Positions 18,597 to 27,588 of a DNA stretch of 56,742 nt are shown one piece after another. Each line of letters begins with the position of its first letter. The stretch's first letter is position 1. Origin of the DNA: an uncultured Prevotellaceae bacterium (lineage in GTDB: Bacteria; Bacteroidota; Bacteroidia; Bacteroidales; Muribaculaceae). The notes beneath the pieces are model-generated. The model saw nothing but the letters and a program-made list of their open reading frames with translations, ran no database searches and was not told where the DNA came from. The translations under genes were made by a program, and so were the position numbers. The stretch is from the NCBI GenBank assembly GCA_900322135.1, contig ONYP01000009.1, forward strand, positions 1-56,742. The letters run 5' to 3'.

Positions 18597-20129
18597 ATGA
18601 TGAAAAGATTGAATTGCATATTGATTGCAGTGGCGCTGATGGTCGGCGGCACTGCTGTGGGACAGATCATGATTCCCGGGGGCTCCATCAAGCCGCCCCC
18701 ACCGCCTGTTCAACAACGGCAGAAACCCAGGCCCAAGACCAGACCCAAGCAAGAGGAGCCACAGCAGGCATCAAAGCCAACACAAAAACAGAAACAGAAG
18801 CCGCAGGTCAAGTACTATGATGTGACCTTCACCTGCAATGCTCCCGATGCCGACCTGTATATCGACGGCGACTATGTGGGTGACGCCAACACCAGCTGGC
18901 GGTTCCAAGCCGGCTCCCACAAGGTCAAGGTTACCGCCGACTATTATAACGACTACTCCTCTACCCTGCAGGTAAACGGCAAAAAGAGCGTTAACCTGAG
19001 GCTGACCGAGAAAACCGACGCTGAATCCCAATACTACCTGGGCATCAACTACTATGAGGGGCGCTCTGGCTATCCCAAGGACTATGGTCAAGCCGTCGTC
19101 CACTACCACAAGGCTGCCGAGCAAAATCATGCCTTAGCGCAAACCAACCTGGCCTGGTGCTATGAAAAAGGCTATGGTGTGCCCCAGAATATTGATGAGG
19201 CCATCTACTGGTACAAAAAAGCCGCCAACCTGGGTGAGAAATCGGCACAGATCAACCTGGGAATTTTTTACTATTCTGGCAAATTCGTGCCTCAGGACGA
19301 TGTCCAAGCCACCCAATGGTACCGCAAAGCCGCTGAGCAAGGCGACTCAACGGGGCAATGGATGTTGGCCCTGAGTTATTATATGGGCACTGGGGTCACA
19401 CAGAGCTATACCGAAGCCGTCAAGTGGCTCAAAGCGTCGGCTGACCAAGATTGTGCCATCGCATTGGACTTCCTGGGATTGTGTTACCTGAGAGGCGATG
19501 GCGTGGAGCAAAGCTACGCCGAGGCCGTCAAATGCTACCGAAAATCGGCAAGCAAAGAATATTCTGGCGCGCAATATGACCTGGGTCACTGCTATTTAGA
19601 GGGTTGGGGCGTAACGCAAGACTACGCCGAGGCGGTGAAATGGTTCCGAAAAGCCGCCGAGCAGGGATTTGCCGAGGCACAGACCGATTTGGGCTACTGC
19701 ATCATCAACGGTGTGGGTACAAGCCAGAGCTACAGCGAGGCGGTGAAGTGGTTCAAGAAGTCGGCCGAGCAAGGCTGCGCGTCGGGGCAAAATGCTTTGG
19801 GTAACTGCTATGAGACCGTCGAGGATTATGACAATGCCCTCTATTGGTATAAAAAGGCCGCTGACCAGGGATATGCCGAAGCGCAGTACCGGCTGGGCAT
19901 GTGCCTGCTTGAGGGCAAAGGAATAAGAACCAACCATGCCGAAGCCGTCAAGTGGCTCGAAGCCGCTGCCGAGCAGGGAAACGCAAGCGCACAATACCAA
20001 CTGGGCGTCTGCCACGAAAAGGGCTACGGCATGGGGAAGGACAAAAAAGAGGCCCTCAAGTGGTATCGCAAAGCTGCCGATCAGGGCTATGAAGAAGGCA
20101 TTGCCGCATTGAAGCGGCTGGGGAAATGA
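18597..20129 (+). CDS. PEGA-Sel1 secreted protein G
   Basis: A 510-residue exported protein. The signal peptide matches B and C, but the mature start is QIMIPGG and the linker is longer and rich in Lys, Gln and Pro (KPRPKTRPKQEEPQQ). The PEGA-like domain is standard. Ten Sel1 repeats are more diverse than in E and F; repeat 8 is shortened by four residues (CYETVEDYDNALYW). The cap is LKRLGK. A gap of 114 nt separates it from H; no convincing terminator or promoter is seen there. Confidence 0.9.
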   Translation: MMKRLNCILIAVALMVGGTAVGQIMIPGGSIKPPPPPVQQRQKPRPKTRPKQEEPQQASKPTQKQKQKPQVKYYDVTFTCNAPDADLYIDGDYVGDANTSWRFQAGSHKVKVTADYYNDYSSTLQVNGKKSVNLRLTEKTDAESQYYLGINYYEGRSGYPKDYGQAVVHYHKAAEQNHALAQTNLAWCYEKGYGVPQNIDEAIYWYKKAANLGEKSAQINLGIFYYSGKFVPQDDVQATQWYRKAAEQGDSTGQWMLALSYYMGTGVTQSYTEAVKWLKASADQDCAIALDFLGLCYLRGDGVEQSYAEAVKCYRKSASKEYSGAQYDLGHCYLEGWGVTQDYAEAVKWFRKAAEQGFAEAQTDLGYCIINGVGTSQSYSEAVKWFKKSAEQGCASGQNALGNCYETVEDYDNALYWYKKAADQGYAEAQYRLGMCLLEGKGIRTNHAEAVKWLEAAAEQGNASAQYQLGVCHEKGYGMGKDKKEALKWYRKAADQGYEEGIAALKRLGK

Positions 20130-20243
20130 CATTTTGTGGTTAAGGGTTAAAGACGAGAGCCACTCTCCCTTATCTTTAGACATTAACCGAAGAGCAGGTC
20201 AGCCATTTGCAGAACATGAAGTAAAGACTAAACTGAGTTGATT

Positions 20244-21551
20244 ATGAAAATAAAAAGATTATTGAATTGGTTTTTGGTGGCGGTGGCGGTGATGGTGGGC
20301 GTCAACGCTGTGGGACAGATCATGATTCCCGGGGGCTCCATTCAGAAGCCGCCTGTGCCAGCCGCCAAACAACGGCAGAAGCCGAAAAAGAAGGAAAGGC
20401 CGAAAAAGCAGGTCAAGTACTATGATGTGACATTCTCATGCAACGCCTACGACGCCGATCTCTACATCGACGGCGACTATGTGGGCGACGCCAACATCAT
20501 CTGGACGCTCAAGAGTGGTTCACACCGGGTTAAGGTGGTTACCGATTACTACAACGACTACTTGACCACCATCAATGTCAGCAGCAGTAAAAAGTCCTTC
20601 GACCTGACGCTGACCGAGAAAGCAGACGCTGAATCTCAGCTACAATTGGGATATAATTATCATGAGGGCCGCTCAGGTTTCCCACAGGACAACACCGAGG
20701 CTGCGAAACGCTTCCGCAAAGCAGCAGAAACAGGGCATGCCGAAGCTCAGAATTGGATGGGATACTGCTATTTTTTTGGTGAAGGTGTGCCACATAATGA
20801 AACTGAAGCTGCCAAGTGGTATCATAAGGCTGCGGAACAAGGGAACATTTATGCGCAAAGCCTTTTGGGGCTCATGTATGAAGTAGGTGTTGGAGTTGAA
20901 CAAGATAAAACCGAAGCTGTTAAGTGGTACAGATTGGCAGCCGAACAAGGCTTTGACGAGGCGCAATATCAATTGGCGAAATGCTATCAATCTGGCATAG
21001 GTGTCATACAGAATTATGACGAAGCAGCAAAGTGGTTCAGATTGGCTGCTGAGCAAGGCCTTGCTAGTGCACAGTTTTCTTTGGGAATCTGTTATATGAG
21101 TTCTTTAGGAGTTCCCGAGGATGACACCGAGTCTTTTAAGTGGATTCTGAAAGCCGCTGAAAAAGGGTTCGATGAAGCGCAATTTTATATGGGGACAATA
21201 TATGACCTTGGGGATTTAGAATTAGAGGGCACTGTGATAAAGGAAGATAAAACTGAAGCCGCAAAATGGTATAGATTGGCCGCTGAGCAAGGACATGTTC
21301 AAGCGCAAAAATACTTGGGAGATTTCTATGAAAAAGGAATTGGCGTTGAGCAAAGTATTCCAGAAGCCGTCAAGTGGTACCGAAAAGCCGCTGAACAGGG
21401 AGATGCATTTGCACAATACAATTTGGGTTACTGCTATGAAAATGGCAACGGTGTGACGCAAAGCAAAACCGAGGCTGCAAAATGGTATCGGAAAGCAGCG
21501 GAACAGGGTAATACCAGCGCAAAGAAGGCACTCGAGCAGCTAGAGAAATGA
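20244..21551 (+). CDS. PEGA-Sel1 secreted protein H
   Basis: A 435-residue exported protein starting MKIKRLLNW, a different signal sub-type shared with I. The mature start is QIMIPGG, with the linker of the B/E/F type but KKKERPKKQ. There are eight Sel1 repeats; repeat 6 has a six-residue insertion (DLELEGTVIKED). Repeats use KWYRLAAEQG rather than KWYRKAAEQG in several places. The cap is LEQLEK, lacking the usual LGY. An upstream in-frame TTG (20238) is possible but the ATG at 20244 gives the better signal peptide. Confidence 0.9.
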   Translation: MKIKRLLNWFLVAVAVMVGVNAVGQIMIPGGSIQKPPVPAAKQRQKPKKKERPKKQVKYYDVTFSCNAYDADLYIDGDYVGDANIIWTLKSGSHRVKVVTDYYNDYLTTINVSSSKKSFDLTLTEKADAESQLQLGYNYHEGRSGFPQDNTEAAKRFRKAAETGHAEAQNWMGYCYFFGEGVPHNETEAAKWYHKAAEQGNIYAQSLLGLMYEVGVGVEQDKTEAVKWYRLAAEQGFDEAQYQLAKCYQSGIGVIQNYDEAAKWFRLAAEQGLASAQFSLGICYMSSLGVPEDDTESFKWILKAAEKGFDEAQFYMGTIYDLGDLELEGTVIKEDKTEAAKWYRLAAEQGHVQAQKYLGDFYEKGIGVEQSIPEAVKWYRKAAEQGDAFAQYNLGYCYENGNGVTQSKTEAAKWYRKAAEQGNTSAKKALEQLEK

Positions 21552-21585
21552 AATTTGATTATAAATAAATTAAACTGAGTTGATT

Positions 21586-22962
21586 ATGAAAACAAAACAT
21601 TTATTGAATTGTATTTTGGTTGCGCTGGCGCTGATGATTGGCGGCAGCGCCGTGGGACAGATTCAGATTCCTGGTGGAGGTATCTCAAAGCCGCCATTGC
21701 CACCTGCCAAGAAATGCAATACCTGCGGCAAGACCGTAGACAACTGCCAGTACAAGGGACACCACCCAGCACCCAAGAAGTGCAAGACCTGCGGCAAGCT
21801 CGTGAACGATTGCCAATACAAGGGCAAACACCCCAAAGCACCAACAGTTTATGATGTAACCTTCACTTGCAACGCTTACGATGGCGATTTGTACATCGAC
21901 GGCGAGTATGTTGGTGACGCCAATACGACTTGGACACTCAAGGGTGGTTCACACAAGGTAAAAGTAGTTGCTGATTATTACAATGACTACTCGACCACAA
22001 TCAATGTCAAGAAAAACAAAAAGGCATTTGACCTGACACTGACCGAGAAAACCGATGCCGAATCCCAGTTTATGCTTGGTGTAAACTATCATGAGGGTCG
22101 CTCGGGTTTCCCGCAAAATTACACTGAAGCCGCCAAACGCCATAGAAAAGCCGCAGAACAAGGTAACGCCGAAGCCCAAAACTGGTTAGGCTACTACTAC
22201 CTTTTAGGTAAAGGTGTGACACAAAGCGACACTGAAGCCTTTAACTGGTTTCTAAAAGCAAGTGAACAAGGATCTGTCTATGCACAAAACAATTTGGGTT
22301 ACTGCTATAATTATGGAAAGGGTGTAGCCCAGAGCAGCACTGAAGCGGTTAAATGGTTTAATAAAGCCGCAGAGCAGGGACTTGCCATGGCACAATGTAA
22401 TTTGGGATTATGCTATTTCAATGGGACTGGTATAACACAGAGTTATACCGAAGCCTTCAAGTGGTTCCAAAAATCCGCCGAACAAGGTTATTCCAGTGCA
22501 CAAGAAATTTTAGGCGAGTGCTATGACTTTGGCCATGGTGTATCGCAGAATTATACCGAGGCCGTAAAATGGTACAGAAAAGCTGCCGAGCAGGGACATG
22601 CCGATGCGCAACACAATTTGGGTTACTGCTATTCCCATGGTCAAGGCGTGACACAAAGTTATACCGAAGCAGCCAAGTGGTATAGAAAAGCAGCCGAACA
22701 GGGACATGCTGGTGCGCAAAACGCCTTGGGTTATTGTTATTCCAGCGGTCAAGGCGTGGCGCAGAATCACACCGAGGCTGTCAAGTGGTACCGTAAAGCA
22801 GCTGAACAAGGTAACGCTGACGGACAATTCAATTTAGGCATGTGCTACGGAAAAGGCGACGGTGTATCATCGAATGAAACCGAAGCCATTAAATGGATGC
22901 GCAAAGCCGCAGAACAGGGACATGATGGGGCCAAAGACATCTTGAGACAACTGGGACTTTGA
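21586..22962 (+). CDS. PEGA-Sel1 secreted protein I, with two Cys/His knuckles
   Basis: A 458-residue exported protein. The upstream spacer and the MKTKHLLNC start resemble H, but the region after the signal carries the two Cys/His knuckles of C and J (Cys44, 47, 54, His60; Cys66, 69, 76, His82). The N-terminus therefore looks like a mosaic of two sub-lineages. The PEGA-like domain (LYIDGEYVGDAN, then INVKKNKK) is followed by eight Sel1 repeats and the cap LRQLGL. Confidence 0.9.
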   Translation: MKTKHLLNCILVALALMIGGSAVGQIQIPGGGISKPPLPPAKKCNTCGKTVDNCQYKGHHPAPKKCKTCGKLVNDCQYKGKHPKAPTVYDVTFTCNAYDGDLYIDGEYVGDANTTWTLKGGSHKVKVVADYYNDYSTTINVKKNKKAFDLTLTEKTDAESQFMLGVNYHEGRSGFPQNYTEAAKRHRKAAEQGNAEAQNWLGYYYLLGKGVTQSDTEAFNWFLKASEQGSVYAQNNLGYCYNYGKGVAQSSTEAVKWFNKAAEQGLAMAQCNLGLCYFNGTGITQSYTEAFKWFQKSAEQGYSSAQEILGECYDFGHGVSQNYTEAVKWYRKAAEQGHADAQHNLGYCYSHGQGVTQSYTEAAKWYRKAAEQGHAGAQNALGYCYSSGQGVAQNHTEAVKWYRKAAEQGNADGQFNLGMCYGKGDGVSSNETEAIKWMRKAAEQGHDGAKDILRQLGL

Positions 22963-22991
22963 TTATTCTAATTAATCAATGAATACCAAAT

Positions 22992-24359
22992 ATGATGAAA
23001 CGATTGAATTGGATTTTGGTGGCGGTGGCCCTGATGATTGGCGGCAGTGCCGCGGGACAGATTCAGATTCCCGGGGGAGGTATCACGAAGCCGCCATTGC
23101 CACCTGCCAAGAAGTGCAAGACCTGCGGCAAGACCGTGGACAACTGCCAATACAAGGGCCACCACCCAGCACAAAAAAAATGCAAGACCTGCGGTAAGCT
23201 CGTCAGTCAGTGCAAATATAAGGGGCGCCACCCCAATGCACAAGTCTATGATGTAACCTTCACTTGCAACGCCTACGATGCCGACCTGTACATCGACGGC
23301 GAATATGCGGGCGAGGCCAATACCACATGGACACTCAAGGGAGGTTCACACAAGGTAAAAGTAGTTGCTGATTATTACAATGACTACTCGACCACCATCA
23401 ATGTCAGCAGCAGCAACAAGTACTTTGACTTGACGCTGAGTGAGAAAACCGATGCCGAATCACAGTACCAGTTAGGTGCCAACTTCTACGAAGGCCGCTC
23501 CGGCTTCCCTCAAAGCTACAGCCAGGCAGCCAAACATTATCGCAATGCTGCTGACAAGGGACTTGCAGCTGCTCAGCACTGGCTGGGTTACTGCTATGAC
23601 TATGGCAAGGGCGTGACACAAAGTTACACTGAGGCCGTCAAGTGGTACCGAAAAGCAGCGGAACAAGGACATGCTACTGCACAAAACAATCTGGGCTACT
23701 GCTATAAACATGGCAACGGCGTGACTCAAAGTTACACCGAAGCGGTCAAGTGGTACCGAAAAGCAGCAGATCAGGGTAATGCCATGGCACAAAACAATCT
23801 GGGCGTATGCTACGAATATGGTAACGGCGTGACACAAAGTTATACTGAGGCCGTAAAGTGGTACCGAAAAGCGGCAGAACAGGGTAACGCTTACGGGCAA
23901 TACGATTTGGGTTACTGCTATGCCCATGGCAATGGTGTGACACAAAGTTACACTGAAGCGGTCAAGTGGTACCGAAAAGCAGCAGATCAGGGTAATGCCA
24001 TGGCACAAAACTGGCTGGGCTACTGCTATCAACATGGCAAGGGCGTGACGCAGAGTTATACTGAAGCGGCTAAATGGTACCGTAAAGCTGCCGAACAGGG
24101 AAATGCTGTTGCACAAAACAATTTGGGCTACTGCTATAAATATGGCAACGGCGTGACACAAAGTTATACCGAGGCCGTCAAGTGGTATCGAAAAGCAGCA
24201 GAGCAGGGAAATGCAACTGCACAATTCAATCTGGGCGTATGCTACGAAGATGGTAATGGCGTAACGCAAAGTAAAACCGAGGCGGTGAAGTGGTATCGAA
24301 AAGCAGCAGAGCAGGGAGATGCCGATGCAAAGAAGGCGTTGAAGCGGTTGGGTTATTAA
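22992..24359 (+). CDS. PEGA-Sel1 secreted protein J, with two Cys/His knuckles
   Basis: A 455-residue exported protein starting MMKRLNWIL. It has knuckles at Cys42, 45, 52, His58 and Cys64, 67, 74, His80, a PEGA-like domain (YIDGEYAGEAN) and eight highly uniform Sel1 repeats, several differing from each other by a few codons; the cap is LKRLGY. The uniform repeats imply recent expansion or conversion. It ends the second transcription unit: its stop abuts the second copy of the terminator-promoter cassette, just as gene C abuts the first. Confidence 0.9.
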   Translation: MMKRLNWILVAVALMIGGSAAGQIQIPGGGITKPPLPPAKKCKTCGKTVDNCQYKGHHPAQKKCKTCGKLVSQCKYKGRHPNAQVYDVTFTCNAYDADLYIDGEYAGEANTTWTLKGGSHKVKVVADYYNDYSTTINVSSSNKYFDLTLSEKTDAESQYQLGANFYEGRSGFPQSYSQAAKHYRNAADKGLAAAQHWLGYCYDYGKGVTQSYTEAVKWYRKAAEQGHATAQNNLGYCYKHGNGVTQSYTEAVKWYRKAADQGNAMAQNNLGVCYEYGNGVTQSYTEAVKWYRKAAEQGNAYGQYDLGYCYAHGNGVTQSYTEAVKWYRKAADQGNAMAQNWLGYCYQHGKGVTQSYTEAAKWYRKAAEQGNAVAQNNLGYCYKYGNGVTQSYTEAVKWYRKAAEQGNATAQFNLGVCYEDGNGVTQSKTEAVKWYRKAAEQGDADAKKALKRLGY

Positions 24360-24426
24360 ACGCAGTCGCTTGGCTCTAGAACTATGCAAGGTTTGTCTGG
24401 ATCAAGCGCAACAGGTGCAGTCATCG

Positions 24427-24475
24427 GAGCCTTGCCCGCTAACCAGATGCTGGTCGGCGGGCAAGGCTCGTTTTT
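24427..24475 (+). terminator. Intrinsic terminator after gene J
   Basis: A 13-bp perfect stem (24427-24439 with 24457-24469) and a TTTTT run at 24471-24475, identical to the terminator after gene C. Confidence 0.88.
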
Positions 24476-24565
24476 GCCTCAGGGGCCCAATATCACATGG
24501 TATGTCATCGTCGGAATTCATTTTATACATTAACTGGGGTATTTCATCCAAAAAGGATTGATTTA

Positions 24566-24598
24566 TTTGGCATAAATGTTCACGAAGTGATAACTTTG
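24566..24598 (+). promoter_or_regulatory. Promoter for gene K
   Basis: TTTG (24566-24569), 21 nt, TAACTTTG (24591-24598), the same elements and spacing as the promoter of D. It lies 48 nt before the ATG at 24647. Confidence 0.7.
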
Positions 24599-24646
24599 CA
24601 GCATCGAACTCAAGAAATATTAATCCATAAAAAAACTCTTTACATC

Positions 24647-26263
24647 ATGAAACGAATTACTGCTATCCTATTAACCTTGGCGCTGATGGTCGGCAGCACT
24701 GCCGTGGGACAGATCAACATTCCCGGGGGTTCCATCAAGCCACCCGTGCCGCCCGTCAAACAACGACCGAAACCCAAAGCCAAGGCCTATACAAGACCTA
24801 AAAATACGGCGAAGCAACAGGTCAAGTATTATGATGTAACATTCACCAGCAACGCTTACGACGGCGACCTCTACATTGATGGTGACTATGTGGGTGATGC
24901 CAACACCAGCCAGGCACTCAAGGCCGGCTCGCACGCCGTCAAGGTGGTCACCGACTACTATAACGACTACTCGACCACCGTCAATGTCAGCAGCAATAAA
25001 TCCTTTGACCTGTCGCTGACCGAGAAAACCGATGCCGAATCGCAATACCAGCTGGGCATCAACTACTACGAGGGTCGTTCAGGCTTCCCGCAAGACTATA
25101 CAGTGGCCGCTGAACATTTCCTTTATGCCGCCAACAATGGACATGCCAAGTCACAAAGTTGGATAGGGTATTGCTATCATCATGGGAAAGGGGTGACACA
25201 GAATTACACCGAAGCCGCCCAATGGTACCTAAAAGCCGCTGACCAAGGAGATGCTTCGGCACAATCTAACTTAGGAGTTCTCTATCATACGGGGAAAGGG
25301 GTACCGCAAAGTTACACCGAGGCCGTCAAGTGGTACCAAAAAGCAGTGGAGCAACAATACGCCAATGCACAAAATAATTTGGGCTTCTGTTATGAACATG
25401 GCCTAGGTGTCACACAAGACTATTCTAAGGCTTTTGAGTTGTACCAAAAAGCGGCGGCACAAGATGATGCCACTGCCCTGAACAATCTGGCCCAGTGCTA
25501 TAAAAGAGGTCATGGTGTAGAAAAAGATTTAGAGACGGCTTTCAAATTACATCAATTGGCAGCAATATTGGGAGATGCCGCAGCACAAAACAACCTAGGT
25601 GTATGCTATGAGAACGGAACCGGCGTTGAGAAAGACTATAACATGGCTGTTTACTGGTACCAAAAAGCGGCAGATCAAGGAGACATCGTTGCCAAATACA
25701 ACTTGGGCATGTGCTACTACCAGGGTAATGGCCTTCCACAAAGTTACTTCGAGGCAGCTAAGCTATTCTGGGAAACAGCTGAACAAGGCTATGCCTTCTC
25801 TCAGTATAGGCTCGGCCATTGCTTTGAGGCGGGCCTAGGTGCTGAACAGAACTATTCCGCTGCTGTCAAGTGGTATCGCAAAGCAGCTGAACAAGGTCAT
25901 GCCAGTGCACAAAACTGCCTGGGAGTTTGCTATTTTGCAGGCCGAGGCGTTACCCAAAGTTACACCGAGGCCATCGAATGGTTCCGAAGGGCGGCCAAAC
26001 AAGGCAATGCCTCAGCGCAATGCAACCTGGGCAACTGCTATTTTGATGGCATGGGTGTGAAAAAGGACAGGAAAGAGGCTGTCAACTGGTACCACCAGGC
26101 CGCCGCCAAAGGTCTCGCCGAAGCCCAATACATGCTAGCAGAGTGCTTGCTTCATGGATATGGTGTGAAAAAGAATAAGCAAGAAGCTATCAACTGGTAC
26201 CAGAAAGCGGCCGACCAAAGTTATCATGAAGCCCGAGTGGCATTGTGGAAGCTTGGTTACTGA
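24647..26263 (+). CDS. PEGA-Sel1 secreted protein K
   Basis: A 538-residue exported protein with signal MKRITAILLTLALMVGSTAVGQ (D-type MKRIT start), Lys/Pro linker, PEGA-like domain of the L type (FTSNAYDGDLYIDGDY) and eleven diverse Sel1 repeats; the cap is LWKLGY. Several repeats depart from the consensus (FKLHQLAAILGD, KLFWETAEQGY). The 50 open codons before 24647 overlap the cassette and are rejected. It starts the third transcription unit, followed by L after 38 nt. Confidence 0.9.
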   Translation: MKRITAILLTLALMVGSTAVGQINIPGGSIKPPVPPVKQRPKPKAKAYTRPKNTAKQQVKYYDVTFTSNAYDGDLYIDGDYVGDANTSQALKAGSHAVKVVTDYYNDYSTTVNVSSNKSFDLSLTEKTDAESQYQLGINYYEGRSGFPQDYTVAAEHFLYAANNGHAKSQSWIGYCYHHGKGVTQNYTEAAQWYLKAADQGDASAQSNLGVLYHTGKGVPQSYTEAVKWYQKAVEQQYANAQNNLGFCYEHGLGVTQDYSKAFELYQKAAAQDDATALNNLAQCYKRGHGVEKDLETAFKLHQLAAILGDAAAQNNLGVCYENGTGVEKDYNMAVYWYQKAADQGDIVAKYNLGMCYYQGNGLPQSYFEAAKLFWETAEQGYAFSQYRLGHCFEAGLGAEQNYSAAVKWYRKAAEQGHASAQNCLGVCYFAGRGVTQSYTEAIEWFRRAAKQGNASAQCNLGNCYFDGMGVKKDRKEAVNWYHQAAAKGLAEAQYMLAECLLHGYGVKKNKQEAINWYQKAADQSYHEARVALWKLGY

Positions 26264-26301
26264 TGTGCCACTGAATGTTTAACAATAAACAATACCTGAT
26301 T

Positions 26302-27588
26302 ATGAAACGATTGAATTGCATATTGCTGGCGGTGGCGCTGATGGTCGGCGGCAGTGCTGTGGGACAGATTAACATTCCTGGTGGCTCCATTAAGCCGCCC
26401 GTGCCACCTGCCAAGCAACGGCAGAAGCCGAAAAAGCAGGCCAGGCCGAAAAAGGCGGCCCAGGCAAAGGTCAAATACTATGATGTAACATTCACCAGCA
26501 ACGCTTACGACGGCGACCTCTACATTGATGGTGACTATGTGGGCGATGCCAACACAAGCCAGGCACTCAAGGCCGGCTCGCACACCGTCAAGGTGGTCAC
26601 CGACTACTATAACGACTACTCGACCACTGTCAATGTCAGCAGCAACAAGTCTGTCGACCTGTCGCTTACCGAGAAGACCGATGCCGAATCGCAATACCAG
26701 CTGGGTTTTAACTACTATGCGGGGCGTTCTGGCTTCCCTTGGAACCAAACCCTAGCCACCGAACACTTCCTCAACGCCGCCAACCAAGGGCACGCAGATG
26801 CACAATCTTGGTTAGGATACTGTTATTTTAAAGGTAACGGTGTGACAAAGAATTATACTGAAGCCGTCAAGTGGAGCAAAAAAGCAGCGGAGAAAGGAGA
26901 CCTCTGGGCCATGAGCGCTTTGGGTTATTGCTATTATTATGGACTTGGGGTAACGAAAGATTATAACGAAGCCGCCAAGTGGCTGAAAAAAGTAGCGGAA
27001 CAAGGAAATGCTACGGCACAAAAAAATCTGGGAATTTGCTATGAAAACGGGCATGGCGTCACGCAAAGTTACGCCGAGGCTGTCAACTGGTACCGCAAAG
27101 CCGCTGAGCAAGGAGATGCTGATGCACAAAAAAATCTGGGTGACTGCTATTACAATGGCAATGGCGTCACGCAAAGTTACACCGAAGCTGTCAACTGGTA
27201 CCGAAAAGCTACTGAGCAAGGAGATGCCCGTGCGCTTTGCAAACTGGGCGTATGCTATTACTACGGCAATGGTGTGACGCAAAGTTACACCGAGGCCGTC
27301 AACTGGTACCGCAAAGCCGCTGAGCAAGGATATGCATTTGCACAATGCTGGTTGGGTTACTGCTATAGCAATGGCAATGGCGTAACGCAAAGTTACACCG
27401 AGGCCGTCAACTGGTACCGAAAGGCCGCTGAGCAAGGAGATGCTGCTGCACAACGAAATATGGGTGTATGCTACGAGATGGGCAATGGCGTAAATAAGGA
27501 CAAGCAGGAGGCCGTCAAGTGGTACCGAAAAGCAGCAGAGCAAGGTAATTCTAAAGCCAAAGACGACTTAAAACGGCTGGGATATTAA
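26302..27588 (+). CDS. PEGA-Sel1 secreted protein L
   Basis: The last member, with 428 residues: signal MKRLNCILLAVALMVGGSAVG, a short linker, a PEGA-like domain nearly identical to that of K, eight Sel1 repeats and cap LKRLGY. Repeats 4-7 use AVNWYRKAAEQG. Its TAA stop (27586-27588) overlaps the mutY stop on the opposite strand, leaving no room for a separate terminator between the convergent genes. The ATG at 26302 is chosen over the TTG-type start nine codons upstream because it begins the signal peptide. Confidence 0.9.
   Translation: MKRLNCILLAVALMVGGSAVGQINIPGGSIKPPVPPAKQRQKPKKQARPKKAAQAKVKYYDVTFTSNAYDGDLYIDGDYVGDANTSQALKAGSHTVKVVTDYYNDYSTTVNVSSNKSVDLSLTEKTDAESQYQLGFNYYAGRSGFPWNQTLATEHFLNAANQGHADAQSWLGYCYFKGNGVTKNYTEAVKWSKKAAEKGDLWAMSALGYCYYYGLGVTKDYNEAAKWLKKVAEQGNATAQKNLGICYENGHGVTQSYAEAVNWYRKAAEQGDADAQKNLGDCYYNGNGVTQSYTEAVNWYRKATEQGDARALCKLGVCYYYGNGVTQSYTEAVNWYRKAAEQGYAFAQCWLGYCYSNGNGVTQSYTEAVNWYRKAAEQGDAAAQRNMGVCYEMGNGVNKDKQEAVKWYRKAAEQGNSKAKDDLKRLGY

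Larger units (their letters stand above)
24360..24607 (+). repeat. Terminator-promoter cassette, copy 2
   Basis: The counterpart of 14413-14660. It begins directly after the stop of gene J with ACGCAGTCGCTTGG and carries an identical terminator stem and a promoter ending in the same GTGATAACTTTGCA. Confidence 0.85.
9623..27588 (+). repeat. Tandem array of twelve Sel1-repeat genes
   Basis: Twelve co-oriented paralogues (called A to L here) fill 18 kb with no unrelated gene between them. B-L share one plan: a signal peptide (typically MKRLNCIL..ALMVGGTAVG), a mature N-terminus QI.IPGG, a Pro/Lys-rich linker, a PEGA-like domain (about 55 residues, core LYIDGDYVG...GSHKVKV), a distinctive first Sel1 repeat (YYEGRSGFPQ), then 36-residue Sel1 repeats (consensus A.AQ.NLGYCY..G.GVTQSYTEAVKWYRKAAEQG), and a short cap LKRLGY. 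Sel1 repeats are paired helices of the TPR kind that bind other proteins. Spacers B-C, E-F and F-G are nearly identical, as are the starts of H and I, so genes were copied with their spacers. Confidence 0.93.

Noticed and set aside
23472-24389. Long minus-strand open frame of about 300 codons opposite gene J, and similar ones opposite B, C, H, I and L
   Set aside because: They read repetitive hydrophobic text such as SLLSGFSVP because the Sel1 repeat lacks stops in that frame. They have no start context or domain, and the plus-strand genes are clearly the real ones.
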